Assembly (NCBI RefSeq): GCF_046197875.1 | Contig: NZ_CP166991.1 | Location: 1,302,001 to 1,366,000 of the forward strand | DNA from: Methanobrevibacter_A acididurans | GTDB taxonomy: Archaea; Methanobacteriota; Methanobacteria; Methanobacteriales; Methanobacteriaceae | Direction of reading: 5' to 3' | DNA: 64,000 nucleotides | Shown: positions 51,253 through 60,362 of the stretch, in pieces | How positions within the stretch are numbered: the stretch's first letter is position 1 | Layout of the letters: the number at the start of each line of letters is the position of its first letter | Program-made: the position numbers and the translations under genes | Notes under the pieces: generated by a model | Database searches by the model: none | What the model was told of the DNA's origin: nothing | The model's input: only the letters and a program-made list of their open reading frames with translations

Positions 51253-51970
51253 TTGACAGAAAATACAAAAAATTATTGTAGTAAACTAAATACGTTATAA
51301 CATAATAGTCACGTTAAGAAGTACACATAAAAAAATAGACAGAGTAATACACATATAAATACAGATTCATTACATCTTACATATCAGACATAACAATCAA
51401 ATATCACCACATCTACAAAACCAACATCAAACCATAATACTAAGTATTAGGTCCTCATAAAAACATGTAGAATTATTGAATCAATCAAAGTTGATTGACT
51501 TATAAACATGAAAAAATTTAGCCACATGTGGAAAAGCAGTCATCATAGTTAAAATGTAAAATACATCAAACTTAAACCAACGCCATAAACACATGGCACA
51601 ACCTTTAGAGAAAGTTACAACAAAGATAAAATTTAATAAAAATATTTGCAAAAAAATTTATTTTTAAAAAATATAATTATATTTTAATTTATATGGATAA
51701 ATAAAAATTAAAATTTAATATTTTAATTATTAAAGTATTGTTAAATCTTTAAAATTTTTAAAAAAATAGATAATAATAAATAAATTTAAAATAGTAATAC
51801 AAAATTGGAAAAAATAAAAAAAATAAAAAAAATAAAATTTACGGTATGAAAGAAAATAGGGAAAATTAAAATAAAAATTAGTTTAAACAGTAAATTATAA
51901 TAAAAAAGAAAATTAAATTAGGTAATAATAAAAAAACAGATAAATAAATAGAATAAAAGAGATTAAAATA
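51253..51970. promoter_or_regulatory. Upstream region of the rRNA operon
   Basis: About 718 bases without a gene. On the minus strand a TATA-like TTTATA (51506-51501) is flanked by the 10-base palindrome CCACATGTGG (51522-51531) upstream and the 18-base palindrome TCAATCAAAGTTGATTGA (51481-51498) downstream. Further dyads lie at about 51581-51596 (GCCAT/ATGGC). The arm 51383-51421 pairs with the 16S 3' flank. From 51640 to 51970 the sequence is AT-rich with no visible feature apart from the promoter of the rightward gene. Confidence 0.55.
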
Positions 51971-52918
51971 ATGATTAATACTCTAAATGATAAAACAAAG
52001 ATAATAAAAAAGTATCATTTCAAAGAAAAAACAGTAAAAACAATACTAAATAAAAGACATGGTCCTAGACAATTATTTATGGAAGACTATAGTTTTAACA
52101 TTTATAACGGGTGCACCTTTGATTGTAGTTATTGTTATATCAATGGAAGCAAGTATGCGGAAGATACAAAAACATACTATGTAAAAACTAATGCTAATGA
52201 TCTTTTACACCAACAATTAAAAAATAAAGCAAAAAAAGGTGAAAGGGCTTTATTTACTATTGGTTCTGCATCTGATCCTTACATGGAAATTGAAAAAGAA
52301 TTGTTTATGACTCGAGAGTTCTTAAAAATTGCTAATAAATTTCATTACCCAGTTCATATAGTTACAAAATCCGATTTAATTTGTAGAGATATAGATATAT
52401 TACAAAAAATTAATAAAAACTCTATATTACCTATGGAATTAGTTGATAAAATAGATGAAAAAGTTATTGTTTCTTTTTCTTTTAGTACCGTTTTTGATGA
52501 TGTGGCTAAAATTTTTGAACCTAATGCTCCTAAACCTACCAGACGATTAAAATCTATTAAAAAATTAAAAGATGCAGGTTTTAGAGTGGGTATTACATTT
52601 ATGCCTATCCTTCCTTTTATAACAGATACTGATAAAGTTTTAAGAGAAACTATAAAAATTTTTAAAGATTATAATGTGGATTACATTTTACCTAGCACTC
52701 TAACTTTATATGGTGAAAGTGAAAATGACTGCCGTTACAAATATTTAAAAAAAGTTAAAAAATTTTATCCTGAATATTATGATGAGACTAAAAAATTGTT
52801 TGAAAGTAAAGTGAAAGGCAAATACTTAGATTATCCTAATAAACATTATCATTATAATTTATTAAAGAAAGTGAAAAATTTATCAAAAGAGTATAATATT
52901 TCAAATTTATTATATTAA
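51971..52918 (+). CDS. Radical SAM protein of the SPL-like (COG1533) family
   Basis: A 315-residue radical SAM enzyme with the cluster motif Cys48-x3-Cys52-x2-Cys55 (YNGCTFDCSYC). Motifs such as FTIGSASDPYMEIEKE and VGITFMPILPFITDT place it with the spore-photoproduct-lyase-like proteins. The reaction is unknown in archaea. It is the first gene beyond the rRNA operon, transcribed away from it. Confidence 0.88.
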   Translation: MINTLNDKTKIIKKYHFKEKTVKTILNKRHGPRQLFMEDYSFNIYNGCTFDCSYCYINGSKYAEDTKTYYVKTNANDLLHQQLKNKAKKGERALFTIGSASDPYMEIEKELFMTREFLKIANKFHYPVHIVTKSDLICRDIDILQKINKNSILPMELVDKIDEKVIVSFSFSTVFDDVAKIFEPNAPKPTRRLKSIKKLKDAGFRVGITFMPILPFITDTDKVLRETIKIFKDYNVDYILPSTLTLYGESENDCRYKYLKKVKKFYPEYYDETKKLFESKVKGKYLDYPNKHYHYNLLKKVKNLSKEYNISNLLY

Positions 52919-53020
52919 ATTTATTTAAAAATAGTATTTATTTTAATTGAATATTTAATTTATTGGAATTTAAAATTATAATTTTAAAAAAAAAAAGAAA
53001 AAATAAAAAATTAAGAGAAT

Positions 53021-53986
53021 TTACATCTTAGCGATTACTTCTCCTAATAATTTAATAGATTCTTCTTTGTTTTTACCTAATGGGGATCCTGCAACATATT
53101 GAGTTACTCCCATTTCACCTAAAGCTTCTATCTTAGGAACGAATTCATCAGGGGTTCCGCATACAGAGAATGCATCTAATGCAGCATCGTCTATTAAACC
53201 AATTGCTCCACCGAAGTCTCCTTTTGCTAAGCAGTCACCACATTTATCATTGAATCCTTCAGGTAATCCGTGTCTTGCAATAACCATTGGAGGTGCTCCA
53301 GCTGCAATAAATGCAACAACAATTTTTGCTGCTTTTTTAGCTGCTTCAGAGTCAGTTCCAATAGAAGTAGAAGTATAAGCTGCTACATCAAAGTCTGCAA
53401 TGTTTTTACCTGCAGCATCAATACCTTTTTTGATCATTGGAATAGCTGCTTCGAAATCTTTAGGATTAGAAGCGTTGATTAAACAACCGTCTGCTATTTC
53501 TCCAGAAGTTTCGAGCATTTTTGGTCCTTGAGCACCCATATACATAGGGATTGCTTCTTGAACCGCTTTTGCACCTTGTAAAGCTGCTCCACTAGGAGTA
53601 GATCCACCAGATGTTAATGTTTTAATTTCTTCAATAGCGTTTTTAACTGTAGTTACAGGTTTTGTCCATTCAATACCTAATGTATCAAATGTAGCTTTAT
53701 CTCCAGGTCCGATACCAAAGGTAGCTCTTCCGTCAGAGATTTCATCTATAGTTGCAATAGCACTTGCAGATATAGCTGGTCCACGTACATATGGATTAGT
53801 TACACCAGGTCCTAACTTAATAGTAGATGTTTCTTTAGCGATTAATGCTAAAGTTTCATATACATTTTTATTGTTGTAATGGTCTGTTACCCATACATAT
53901 TCGAATCCTGCGTCTTCAGCTAATTTTACGTCTTTTACAATTTCGTCTAATGGTTCATTCGGAACAAATTCTATACCAAATTTCAT
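53021..53986 (-). CDS. mer: F420-dependent methylenetetrahydromethanopterin reductase
   Basis: The core methanogenesis enzyme that reduces methylene-H4MPT to methyl-H4MPT with reduced F420. The 321-residue luciferase-like barrel has KFGIEFVPNEPLDEIV at the N-terminus, YVWVTDHYNN near 29-38 and the glycine-rich SDGRATFGIGPGDKAT near 84-99. GGTGAT is perfectly placed before the ATG. Codon choice is that of a highly expressed gene. This gene fixes the organism as a methanogen, or a close relative. Confidence 0.97.
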   Translation of the reverse strand: MKFGIEFVPNEPLDEIVKDVKLAEDAGFEYVWVTDHYNNKNVYETLALIAKETSTIKLGPGVTNPYVRGPAISASAIATIDEISDGRATFGIGPGDKATFDTLGIEWTKPVTTVKNAIEEIKTLTSGGSTPSGAALQGAKAVQEAIPMYMGAQGPKMLETSGEIADGCLINASNPKDFEAAIPMIKKGIDAAGKNIADFDVAAYTSTSIGTDSEAAKKAAKIVVAFIAAGAPPMVIARHGLPEGFNDKCGDCLAKGDFGGAIGLIDDAALDAFSVCGTPDEFVPKIEALGEMGVTQYVAGSPLGKNKEESIKLLGEVIAKM

Positions 53987-54140
53987 TTATTATCACCATG
54001 TTAAATTATATGCAAGAGCTTATAAAGTATTTGTTATTAGAAAAATATCGAAACATTTATATATAAAAAATTATGTTTCATCTTTTTATATTATTAATTA
54101 AAAACATAAAGAATAATTATAATAATAACAATTAAACAAA

Positions 54141-55250
54141 ATGGATTTTAAAACTATGGAAATAAGAGAATTAACAAAAGAAATACGGGATAATGCTATT
54201 GAAAGAACAAAACCTAAGGATTTAGAATATCTAGCCACAAGTTGGTACCAAGAAGACTTATTATACTCAGGTAAAGGAAAATCTATATTTTTAATATTAC
54301 CTACACCTGGTTGTAGTTGGGCGTTAGGTCCAAGTGGTGGATGCACAATGTGTAGTTATATTCATGATTGTTATTTAAAACCTATAGAAACTGATAAAAT
54401 TATAGAATTGTTCCAAAATCAATTAAATAGACATTTAGAAGAAATTAAAGAAGATTTTGATAATGGTGAAAAGATTGCTATAAAATTATTTGCATCTGGA
54501 AGTTTTTTTAATCCTGAAGAACTACCAATAAAAGCACGAGATCAAATTTTAAAAATAATTAGTAATATTGATGAAATAAGTGAAGTTATTGTTGAATCAA
54601 GACCTGAATATATTACAAATACACGTATAAATGAAATTTGTGAAATTTTAAATGGAAAACTTTTTGAAATAAGTATAGGATTAGAAACAGTAAATGAAGA
54701 AACACGTTTAGAAAAAATAAATAAGGGATTCACTACAGAAACTTTTAAAAAAGCCATAGATTTAATCAAAGAAGCTAAAAATGAGTATAATATAAAAAGT
54801 AAAGCGTATATTTTTGTTAAACCTATTCTCGTATCCGAATCTGAAGCTATAAAAGAAGCTATTGATACTGCATATTTTGTTGAAGAAATTGGAGTTGATC
54901 GTATTAGTTGTTGTCCTGCTACTATCCATAAAGGAACTGTGATAGAAAGATTATGGAGAAGAGGATCATATCAACCTCCTTGGATTTGGAGTACTGTTAA
55001 GATTATTAACACAATAAGAGAAAATGTAAAAATTCCGGCATTAATGGATACCTCAGGATTTGGTTCTAAACGTGGCCCTTACAATTGTAAGAAATGTAAT
55101 AAAGATTTAAAACATAAAATTATTAGCAGTAATCTTACACAAACACAAATTCATCATGATTGTGCTTGTAAAAAGGAATGGGAAGCAGAAATAAAATTTA
55201 ATAATTTAAGTCAATCTAAAACAAATAAAAAACATTTACCTTTATATTAA
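54141..55250 (+). CDS. Archaeosine biosynthesis radical SAM protein RaSEA
   Basis: A 369-residue radical SAM enzyme that works with ArcS to convert preQ0-modified tRNA to archaeosine (G+) at position 15. The cluster cysteines are Cys58, Cys68 and Cys71 in TPGCSWALGPSGGCTMC, a spacing typical of this family, with SIGLETVNEETRLEKINKG later. A zinc-type CKKC...CACKKE region closes the protein. No ArcS gene lies beside it. Confidence 0.9.
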   Translation: MDFKTMEIRELTKEIRDNAIERTKPKDLEYLATSWYQEDLLYSGKGKSIFLILPTPGCSWALGPSGGCTMCSYIHDCYLKPIETDKIIELFQNQLNRHLEEIKEDFDNGEKIAIKLFASGSFFNPEELPIKARDQILKIISNIDEISEVIVESRPEYITNTRINEICEILNGKLFEISIGLETVNEETRLEKINKGFTTETFKKAIDLIKEAKNEYNIKSKAYIFVKPILVSESEAIKEAIDTAYFVEEIGVDRISCCPATIHKGTVIERLWRRGSYQPPWIWSTVKIINTIRENVKIPALMDTSGFGSKRGPYNCKKCNKDLKHKIISSNLTQTQIHHDCACKKEWEAEIKFNNLSQSKTNKKHLPLY

Positions 55251-55319
55251 AGAAAAGTTTTTTTAATAATTAATTAAAAATATTATATTAATAACAATTA
55301 TAAAGGGAGGTTTATTATA

Positions 55320-55802
55320 TTGAAAAAGGAATCAATTAGTATTATTGCCATAATTTTAGGTGTTATAATCATTGCATTTCCTATGCTGGGCGTAATTGGA
55401 GCAAGTAGTATTCTTGGATTATCCATATTATTAATGAGTATATTTTTACTTGTTACTGGTGTATCTGAAATTGATTATAGTAAAACTAAATGTATTTTAT
55501 ACCTTATAATAGGTATTGTAATGTTAGTACTTTCATTAGGATTAATTTTCAATCCAAGTTTATTCGCATTCTTAGCAGCATTAACTATTTACCTTGCAGG
55601 ACTATTCTTAATCGTCATAGGTTTAATAATTCTTATAACAAGTAGAGAAACACGTTACGGATTTTGGATTGGTATAATAGGTATTATTTTAGGTGTAATA
55701 TATATTATAGTAGGAACTTACATACAAGATCCTACAGTTCTAGGAGCTTTAATCGGAATATGGTTAATTTTAGCAGGTATATTGAATTTATTAGACAGAT
55801 AA
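55320..55802 (+). CDS. DUF308 (HdeD-like) membrane protein
   Basis: A 160-residue protein of about six short membrane helices (LGVIIIAFPMLGV, GIVMLVLSLGLIF, GLFLIVIGLIILI) in the repeating pattern of DUF308. It starts at TTG behind a strong GGGAGG. The function of the family is uncertain. The stop codon is inside an inverted repeat. Confidence 0.85.
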   Translation: MKKESISIIAIILGVIIIAFPMLGVIGASSILGLSILLMSIFLLVTGVSEIDYSKTKCILYLIIGIVMLVLSLGLIFNPSLFAFLAALTIYLAGLFLIVIGLIILITSRETRYGFWIGIIGIILGVIYIIVGTYIQDPTVLGALIGIWLILAGILNLLDR

Positions 55803-55816
55803 AGTATAATCTGTCT
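55793..55816 (+). terminator. Hairpin across the stop codon of the DUF308 gene
   Basis: AGACAGAT (55793-55800) pairs with ATCTGTCT (55809-55816) perfectly over 8 bp, with an 8-base loop holding the stop, and is followed by a T-containing tail. Probable terminator. Confidence 0.5.
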
Positions 55817-55905
55817 TTAACAAATTTTTTTTAAAATTAAAATTTTTATTTTATTAATGAATAAGCAAACTTTTTTTAAATGAATAATATTTTTTTAAGG
55901 AATAT

Positions 55906-57219
55906 ATGAAAATGATTGGAATCAGTGCAGATTTTGACCCTGTACATTTAGGGCATGAACAATTAATCCAAAGTGGAAAAAAAATAGCAAATAAAACTGG
56001 AGATAAAGTAGTTGTATACTTAAATAAAGGTTACAGTGCAAATCATGCACCTTTTTTCTGTAATTTTAATGCTAGGGCTGAAATGGCTAAAGCATGTGGT
56101 GCAGATGTTATTGTACCTGTAGAAGGATTACATCATAGATTAACTTTATCTTATAGTGTACCTATACGTGCATCACAAATGATTGAGGATGGTATAACTG
56201 ATTATATTAGTGCTGCAGAAGTTAGTCCTGAAAAGATTAAAAAGATGGGTGATCGTTTTGTGCGTGAAAAAAACTTTTTAGGAATGCCTCGTGAAATACC
56301 AAATAGGAATGTTGTTAGATGGTATGCAGTTAATGAGTTTTTGAAAACCAAATTTGAACATAATATGAAAGTTCATATTATACCTGAGTTAGAAAAGGAT
56401 GGGAAGATTAGTGGACGTTTTATTAGGAAATCTATAATTGAGAATGATATGGAAATTACAGATGAAGTGGAAAATTTACTTCCAAAATCAAGTATTAAGA
56501 TTATTAAAAGGGAAATTGATAATGGAACTATTAATAATCAAAGAAATTATAGAAGTATCACTCATAAAATGAATACTTATTCCCGTGGAGATTTGACTAA
56601 TATTGCATATTTAAATGCAGATGCTGTAAATGCAATAATTGAAGCTCGCCAATATCAAGATCCTGAAAGTATTTGGGCTGTTTTTAGAAGAGTTGGTTAT
56701 GGTCCTGTTCTTACAAGATTAGCAACTAGTGCTATTGAAAAAGAGGTTAGTAAAAATGAAGTTGTTAAACTTATGAGGACTTATGAAGCTAAAGGTGTTA
56801 TTCCTCCAGAACAAATTGTTGATAAAGTTATTCAACGAGCTTTTTATGTTGCTAGTGAAGTTGAAAATGGGGAACTAACACAAGATGCTAATGAACGTTT
56901 CAGAAGTGAGAATATTGAGGTAAATAATGTTCCTTTAAGTTTTGAGGGTGGTTTGAATATTACAAAGTTTGAAACTAAAAAGCTTAAAAGAGGGTTAAAG
57001 GAACATAGAATCCCTGCTAAAATTTATGTTGATAAGGATAATATGTTATCTTGTGAGATTAAAGAGGGTAAATTTAAGATTAAAACTATATTAAAATTAC
57101 CTGCATTGCATGTTACTTATTTACGTTATATTATTGATTCACAATTCATACCTGTTAGGGGAGAGGTAGTGGAAAGGGATCGTGGATTGAGAGTTAAAAT
57201 TTATATTCATGACAATTAA
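55906..57219 (+). CDS. TmcAL-like nucleotidyltransferase-fold protein
   Basis: A 437-residue protein with an adenylyltransferase fold. The HxGH-type motif is HLGH in ISADFDPVHLGH (about 5-16). Fold features resemble tRNA(Met) cytidine acetate ligase: NARAEMAKACGADVIVPVEG and the downstream YSVPIRASQMI. Bacterial TmcAL makes ac4C34 in elongator tRNA-Met. Whether the archaeal form does so is uncertain. Two ATGs are possible, two codons apart. Confidence 0.7.
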   Translation: MKMIGISADFDPVHLGHEQLIQSGKKIANKTGDKVVVYLNKGYSANHAPFFCNFNARAEMAKACGADVIVPVEGLHHRLTLSYSVPIRASQMIEDGITDYISAAEVSPEKIKKMGDRFVREKNFLGMPREIPNRNVVRWYAVNEFLKTKFEHNMKVHIIPELEKDGKISGRFIRKSIIENDMEITDEVENLLPKSSIKIIKREIDNGTINNQRNYRSITHKMNTYSRGDLTNIAYLNADAVNAIIEARQYQDPESIWAVFRRVGYGPVLTRLATSAIEKEVSKNEVVKLMRTYEAKGVIPPEQIVDKVIQRAFYVASEVENGELTQDANERFRSENIEVNNVPLSFEGGLNITKFETKKLKRGLKEHRIPAKIYVDKDNMLSCEIKEGKFKIKTILKLPALHVTYLRYIIDSQFIPVRGEVVERDRGLRVKIYIHDN

Positions 57220-57959
57220 AGTTTTTCGAATTTATTTTTTGTAGCTTCAGTCATGATTAAATTATTTGTAGAAGAGTTTTGGTTTTTTAAGAAATTTAAT
57301 ATTTCATTTAACTCTTCATTTTTACGTTTTTTATTTTTTTTACTATTTTTTATACGGGATGTGCTTGATGATTTGAAATCTGTATTTTCTGTAATTTCTA
57401 ATATGTCCCATAATTGTGAGCTTAAGTTATTTGCATTTTCAAATGTTTCGATTAATAGGGCACTTACTCCTTTTGTGTAGATACTTCTTAACATTTTTAA
57501 TTTAGATGCATCTCCAATTTTGTCACTTATGATGTTTGTTTTAATATTGCAGTTTTTGAAAATTGATAATTTTTTTGATTTTGGACCTGATAATATTAAA
57601 AGTTTTAAATTTTCAACTTTACCTATTATTGCACCATCAATGAAATTGTTTGAAAATATTTGTTCTATTTTTAGGGTGGTTGTTGGGTTTATATTGTTTA
57701 AATCTAGGTATAATCCTTCATAGTTTGAAAATTGTTTTGCTACGTTTAGTGCGTTTTTTGGACTGTTTGCACTTATTATTATGTCACATTTTTCCATTAG
57801 TTGTTTATTTGAATCTAATTTTATTGTTTCTGTTTGTTTTATGCGTTTTATTGTTTCTTCGCTTCTGTTTTCTATTGAGACATATGTTTTATATTGTTTT
57901 GTTAATTTATTTGCTAATGTTTGATTAACTTTGCCAAAACCTATAAACCCTATATCCAT
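57216..57959 (-). CDS. NAD(P)-dependent dehydrogenase-like protein (DUF1932 type)
   Basis: A 247-residue two-domain protein. The Rossmann motif GFIGFGKVNQTLA opens it, then a dehydrogenase fold; the C-terminal part SKLKMLRSIYTKGVSALLIETFENA resembles the DUF1932 domain of 6-phosphogluconate-dehydrogenase-like proteins. I start at the ATG at 57959 with GGTGAG upstream; the longer frame begins inside ccdA. The stop overlaps the convergent gene by four bases. Substrate unknown. Confidence 0.78.
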   Translation of the reverse strand: MDIGFIGFGKVNQTLANKLTKQYKTYVSIENRSEETIKRIKQTETIKLDSNKQLMEKCDIIISANSPKNALNVAKQFSNYEGLYLDLNNINPTTTLKIEQIFSNNFIDGAIIGKVENLKLLILSGPKSKKLSIFKNCNIKTNIISDKIGDASKLKMLRSIYTKGVSALLIETFENANNLSSQLWDILEITENTDFKSSSTSRIKNSKKNKKRKNEELNEILNFLKNQNSSTNNLIMTEATKNKFEKL

Positions 57960-57972
57960 TGTCTCACCATTT

Positions 57973-58596
57973 TTATAATAAAATTCCATATTGAGCAAGT
58001 AGCATGTATACTCCCACTATTAAAATGATTAATCCACAAATTCTATTAATTATATTGGACCATTCATTGATTTTCTTGAAGTTTATTTCTGATACGATAA
58101 ACCCTATTAAATAAATTGTAAAAGCAAAACCTAAAGTATATGATAATAAGTTCAAACCAGTATAAACAACATTACCTTTAGATATAGTAACACTCATCAA
58201 ACTTAAAAGATATGAGCCATAACAAGGAGCCCAAGCTAAAGAAGTTACTAAACCCATTAAAAAAGATTTTAACAATCCAGTTTTATTATTTTTAACTCTT
58301 AAATTAAAATTGAATAGATTTAAATTAAATAATAGAACTAAACCTAAAAATATTAAAATTAAAGATGCTAAAATTCTTATCCAATGTAAATAATGAGTAA
58401 TAGCTGCAGTAAAAATCATAGACAAAATGATAATTACAAAGAAAACTGAAAATAATCCCAAAGTAAAAACTAATGTTTCAATTTTATCTCTTTCTAAAAA
58501 AGAATATGCAATAATTATAGGAATTACAGGTAATACACAAGGTGAAAGTACTGAAGTTATACCTACTAAAAATGAAATAATAAACATGAAATCCAT
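57973..58596 (-). CDS. ccdA: CcdA-type thiol-disulfide membrane transporter
   Basis: A 207-residue protein with six predicted helices. The two conserved cysteines sit in TSVLSPCVLPVIP (about 15-27) and WAPCYGSYL (about 121-129), the transmembrane redox pair of CcdA/DsbD. It carries reducing power from cytoplasmic thioredoxin to an outside partner. The membrane-anchored thioredoxin gene directly upstream on the same strand is the likely partner. Confidence 0.92.
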   Translation of the reverse strand: MDFMFIISFLVGITSVLSPCVLPVIPIIIAYSFLERDKIETLVFTLGLFSVFFVIIILSMIFTAAITHYLHWIRILASLILIFLGLVLLFNLNLFNFNLRVKNNKTGLLKSFLMGLVTSLAWAPCYGSYLLSLMSVTISKGNVVYTGLNLLSYTLGFAFTIYLIGFIVSEINFKKINEWSNIINRICGLIILIVGVYMLLAQYGILL

Positions 58597-58618
58597 AAAC
58601 CAATACCTACACTACTAA

Positions 58619-59137
58619 CTAAATTTTACTTAATAAATCATTTACAGATTGGAATCCTATAATTGTTTTATTCACATCACCATTTGAATTTAAAATTACA
58701 AATGTTGGATAACTTACAACTTGGTATTTACTACATAATTCAGGATGATTATCCCCATCAATAATTACTGGAATATAATTACTATTAAGTTTATCTTGAA
58801 CATTAACATCTGTATATGTTTCAGAATTCATTTGTTGACAATACTGACAAGTGGAAGATTGAAACGCTAAAAATAATGGTTTTTGATCCTTTTGAGCAAC
58901 ACTAAGTGCTGAATCTAAATCAGTATACCATTCAATATTATTACTAATTACAGTTACATTTGAACTATTTTCAACATGATAATTGCTTGAATCACTTACA
59001 GAATTGGAATCAGCAGAGGTAGAAACCTCATTAGTTTGAGGATTAATATTAAAATAATTATTAGTTATTGCAAAAGCGGATACCACTATTAAAATAAAAA
59101 CAATAATTAATATTATCCATGAAGTTTTTTCTTTCAT
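58619..59137 (-). CDS. Membrane-anchored thioredoxin-like protein
   Basis: A 172-residue thioredoxin-fold protein with one N-terminal anchor (about 7-27). The redox motif is CQYC (about 98-101) in FQSSTCQYCQQMNSET, and the cis-proline is in YPTFVILN. The domain faces outside. It lies 22 bases upstream of ccdA in one operon, a CcdA-thioredoxin relay for reducing external disulfides. No cytochrome c gene is nearby, so the target is unknown. Confidence 0.88.
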   Translation of the reverse strand: MKEKTSWIILIIVFILIVVSAFAITNNYFNINPQTNEVSTSADSNSVSDSSNYHVENSSNVTVISNNIEWYTDLDSALSVAQKDQKPLFLAFQSSTCQYCQQMNSETYTDVNVQDKLNSNYIPVIIDGDNHPELCSKYQVVSYPTFVILNSNGDVNKTIIGFQSVNDLLSKI

Positions 59138-59220
59138 AATTTTATATAATAAATTTTATTGTTTATAAAGATTACCAATTTGTTCATAAATATACGAATA
59201 ATAAATTTTATTAAAAAAAA

Positions 59221-60090
59221 TTAATTCTTAAATTTTAACAAAACCATATCACCATTAGCAACATCTAAAGATAAAGCATTAGCTTTACATTTAGAACATA
59301 ATAAATAAAAAACATCCTGAGTTGGAAAATCTAATTCACTTAAACCTTCATAATTACCCATACCTTTAGAAATAATAAAATCTGATTTATCAAAGAAATC
59401 CCTAAAATCATCAGATAAACTATTATATACTACACCTACAGTATTAGTCCCAATTGTAATTAAATCTGCAAATTCATCTAAACCAACTTCTAATGCATCT
59501 TCCATACATGCATCATTTAAAATTGGATTATCTTTTACTGCAACAGTAATATGAATATCATAATCCTCTTTTATTTTTTCAAGCAAAAGTTTATCAAAAA
59601 CTATTTCCCCAGTATTATCAACCAAATATAACAATTCATCATGATTTTTCAACGCATAATCTAAACTATTTACATCATTAATAGCCAAATCTTTACCTAA
59701 ATAATCATTTAATAAACTATTAATATCAGTATCAAAACCAAAAGCACCAAAATCTAAAATATTACCTACAATACTTATTTTAACATAATTTTCTAAACTA
59801 TCATCTTTTTTAAGTATTTCTTTTACTTGAGGTAATAAATTTTTAGCTATTTCATTACCTAAATGTTTCTTCTCATTATAAGGATCATTACAACCTGTTT
59901 CATCCATTATCAATTTATGCATTCCAGATCCTGTTGCATTAGATGATGCTCCCTTTTTAAAATTTTTTGACAAAAACTTAATTACATCTTCCATTATTTT
60001 AAGTTTTAAATCATCATCATCACTAGCTAGATTTAATGCTTCCTTAGCTTGACGTAAATAACATGCCCCACATTCATAATATACTTTCAT
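59221..60090 (-). CDS. DUF89/ARMT1-like damage-control phosphatase
   Basis: A 289-residue metal-dependent phosphatase of the DUF89 family. The N-terminal Cys-x2-Cys is CGACYLRQA. The metal-binding Asp and Asn lie in YLVDNTGEIVFDKLL (about 155-169), with a further acidic residue near FIISKGMGNYE. Homologues hydrolyse damaged sugar phosphates. It is the last gene of a sulfur-transfer cluster. Confidence 0.87.
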   Translation of the reverse strand: MKVYYECGACYLRQAKEALNLASDDDDLKLKIMEDVIKFLSKNFKKGASSNATGSGMHKLIMDETGCNDPYNEKKHLGNEIAKNLLPQVKEILKKDDSLENYVKISIVGNILDFGAFGFDTDINSLLNDYLGKDLAINDVNSLDYALKNHDELLYLVDNTGEIVFDKLLLEKIKEDYDIHITVAVKDNPILNDACMEDALEVGLDEFADLITIGTNTVGVVYNSLSDDFRDFFDKSDFIISKGMGNYEGLSELDFPTQDVFYLLCSKCKANALSLDVANGDMVLLKFKN

Positions 60091-60122
60091 AAAATTAACC
60101 TCATAACGATAAAATTCAAATC

Positions 60123-60323
60123 TTATCCCCCATATATAATTTGAATTAATTTAATAGTATCTCCATCATTTATTTCAGCATCCTCTGATACTATTTGATC
60201 ATTCTTTTTTGCAACAATAGTTTGTGGAGAAACTTCCAAATCATCTAAAACATTTAATATTGTTGTTTTACCATTTAATTCTTTATCTTCATTAATTTCA
60301 TTATACTCTAATTTAAATGTCAT
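60123..60323 (-). CDS. MoaD/ThiS-type sulfur carrier protein
   Basis: A 66-residue beta-grasp protein that ends in the diglycine YGG, required for C-terminal thiocarboxylation. The pattern TILNVLDDLEVSPQTIVAKKND fits ThiS/MoaD. I start at ATG 60323; another ATG at 60332 is in frame, in the upstream GATGAT. It sits 39 bases after the TtuA-like thiolase gene and is likely its sulfur donor (SAMP/TtuB role). Confidence 0.9.
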   Translation of the reverse strand: MTFKLEYNEINEDKELNGKTTILNVLDDLEVSPQTIVAKKNDQIVSEDAEINDGDTIKLIQIIYGG

Positions 60324-60362
60324 AAAAATCATCTTATATTTATTTAAAAAAAATTTAATCCC

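Noticed and set aside
51600..51970. Possible replication origin in the AT-rich stretch beyond the rRNA promoter
   Set aside because: No origin recognition repeats and no cdc6/orc1 gene nearby; the stretch is plain AT-rich spacer.
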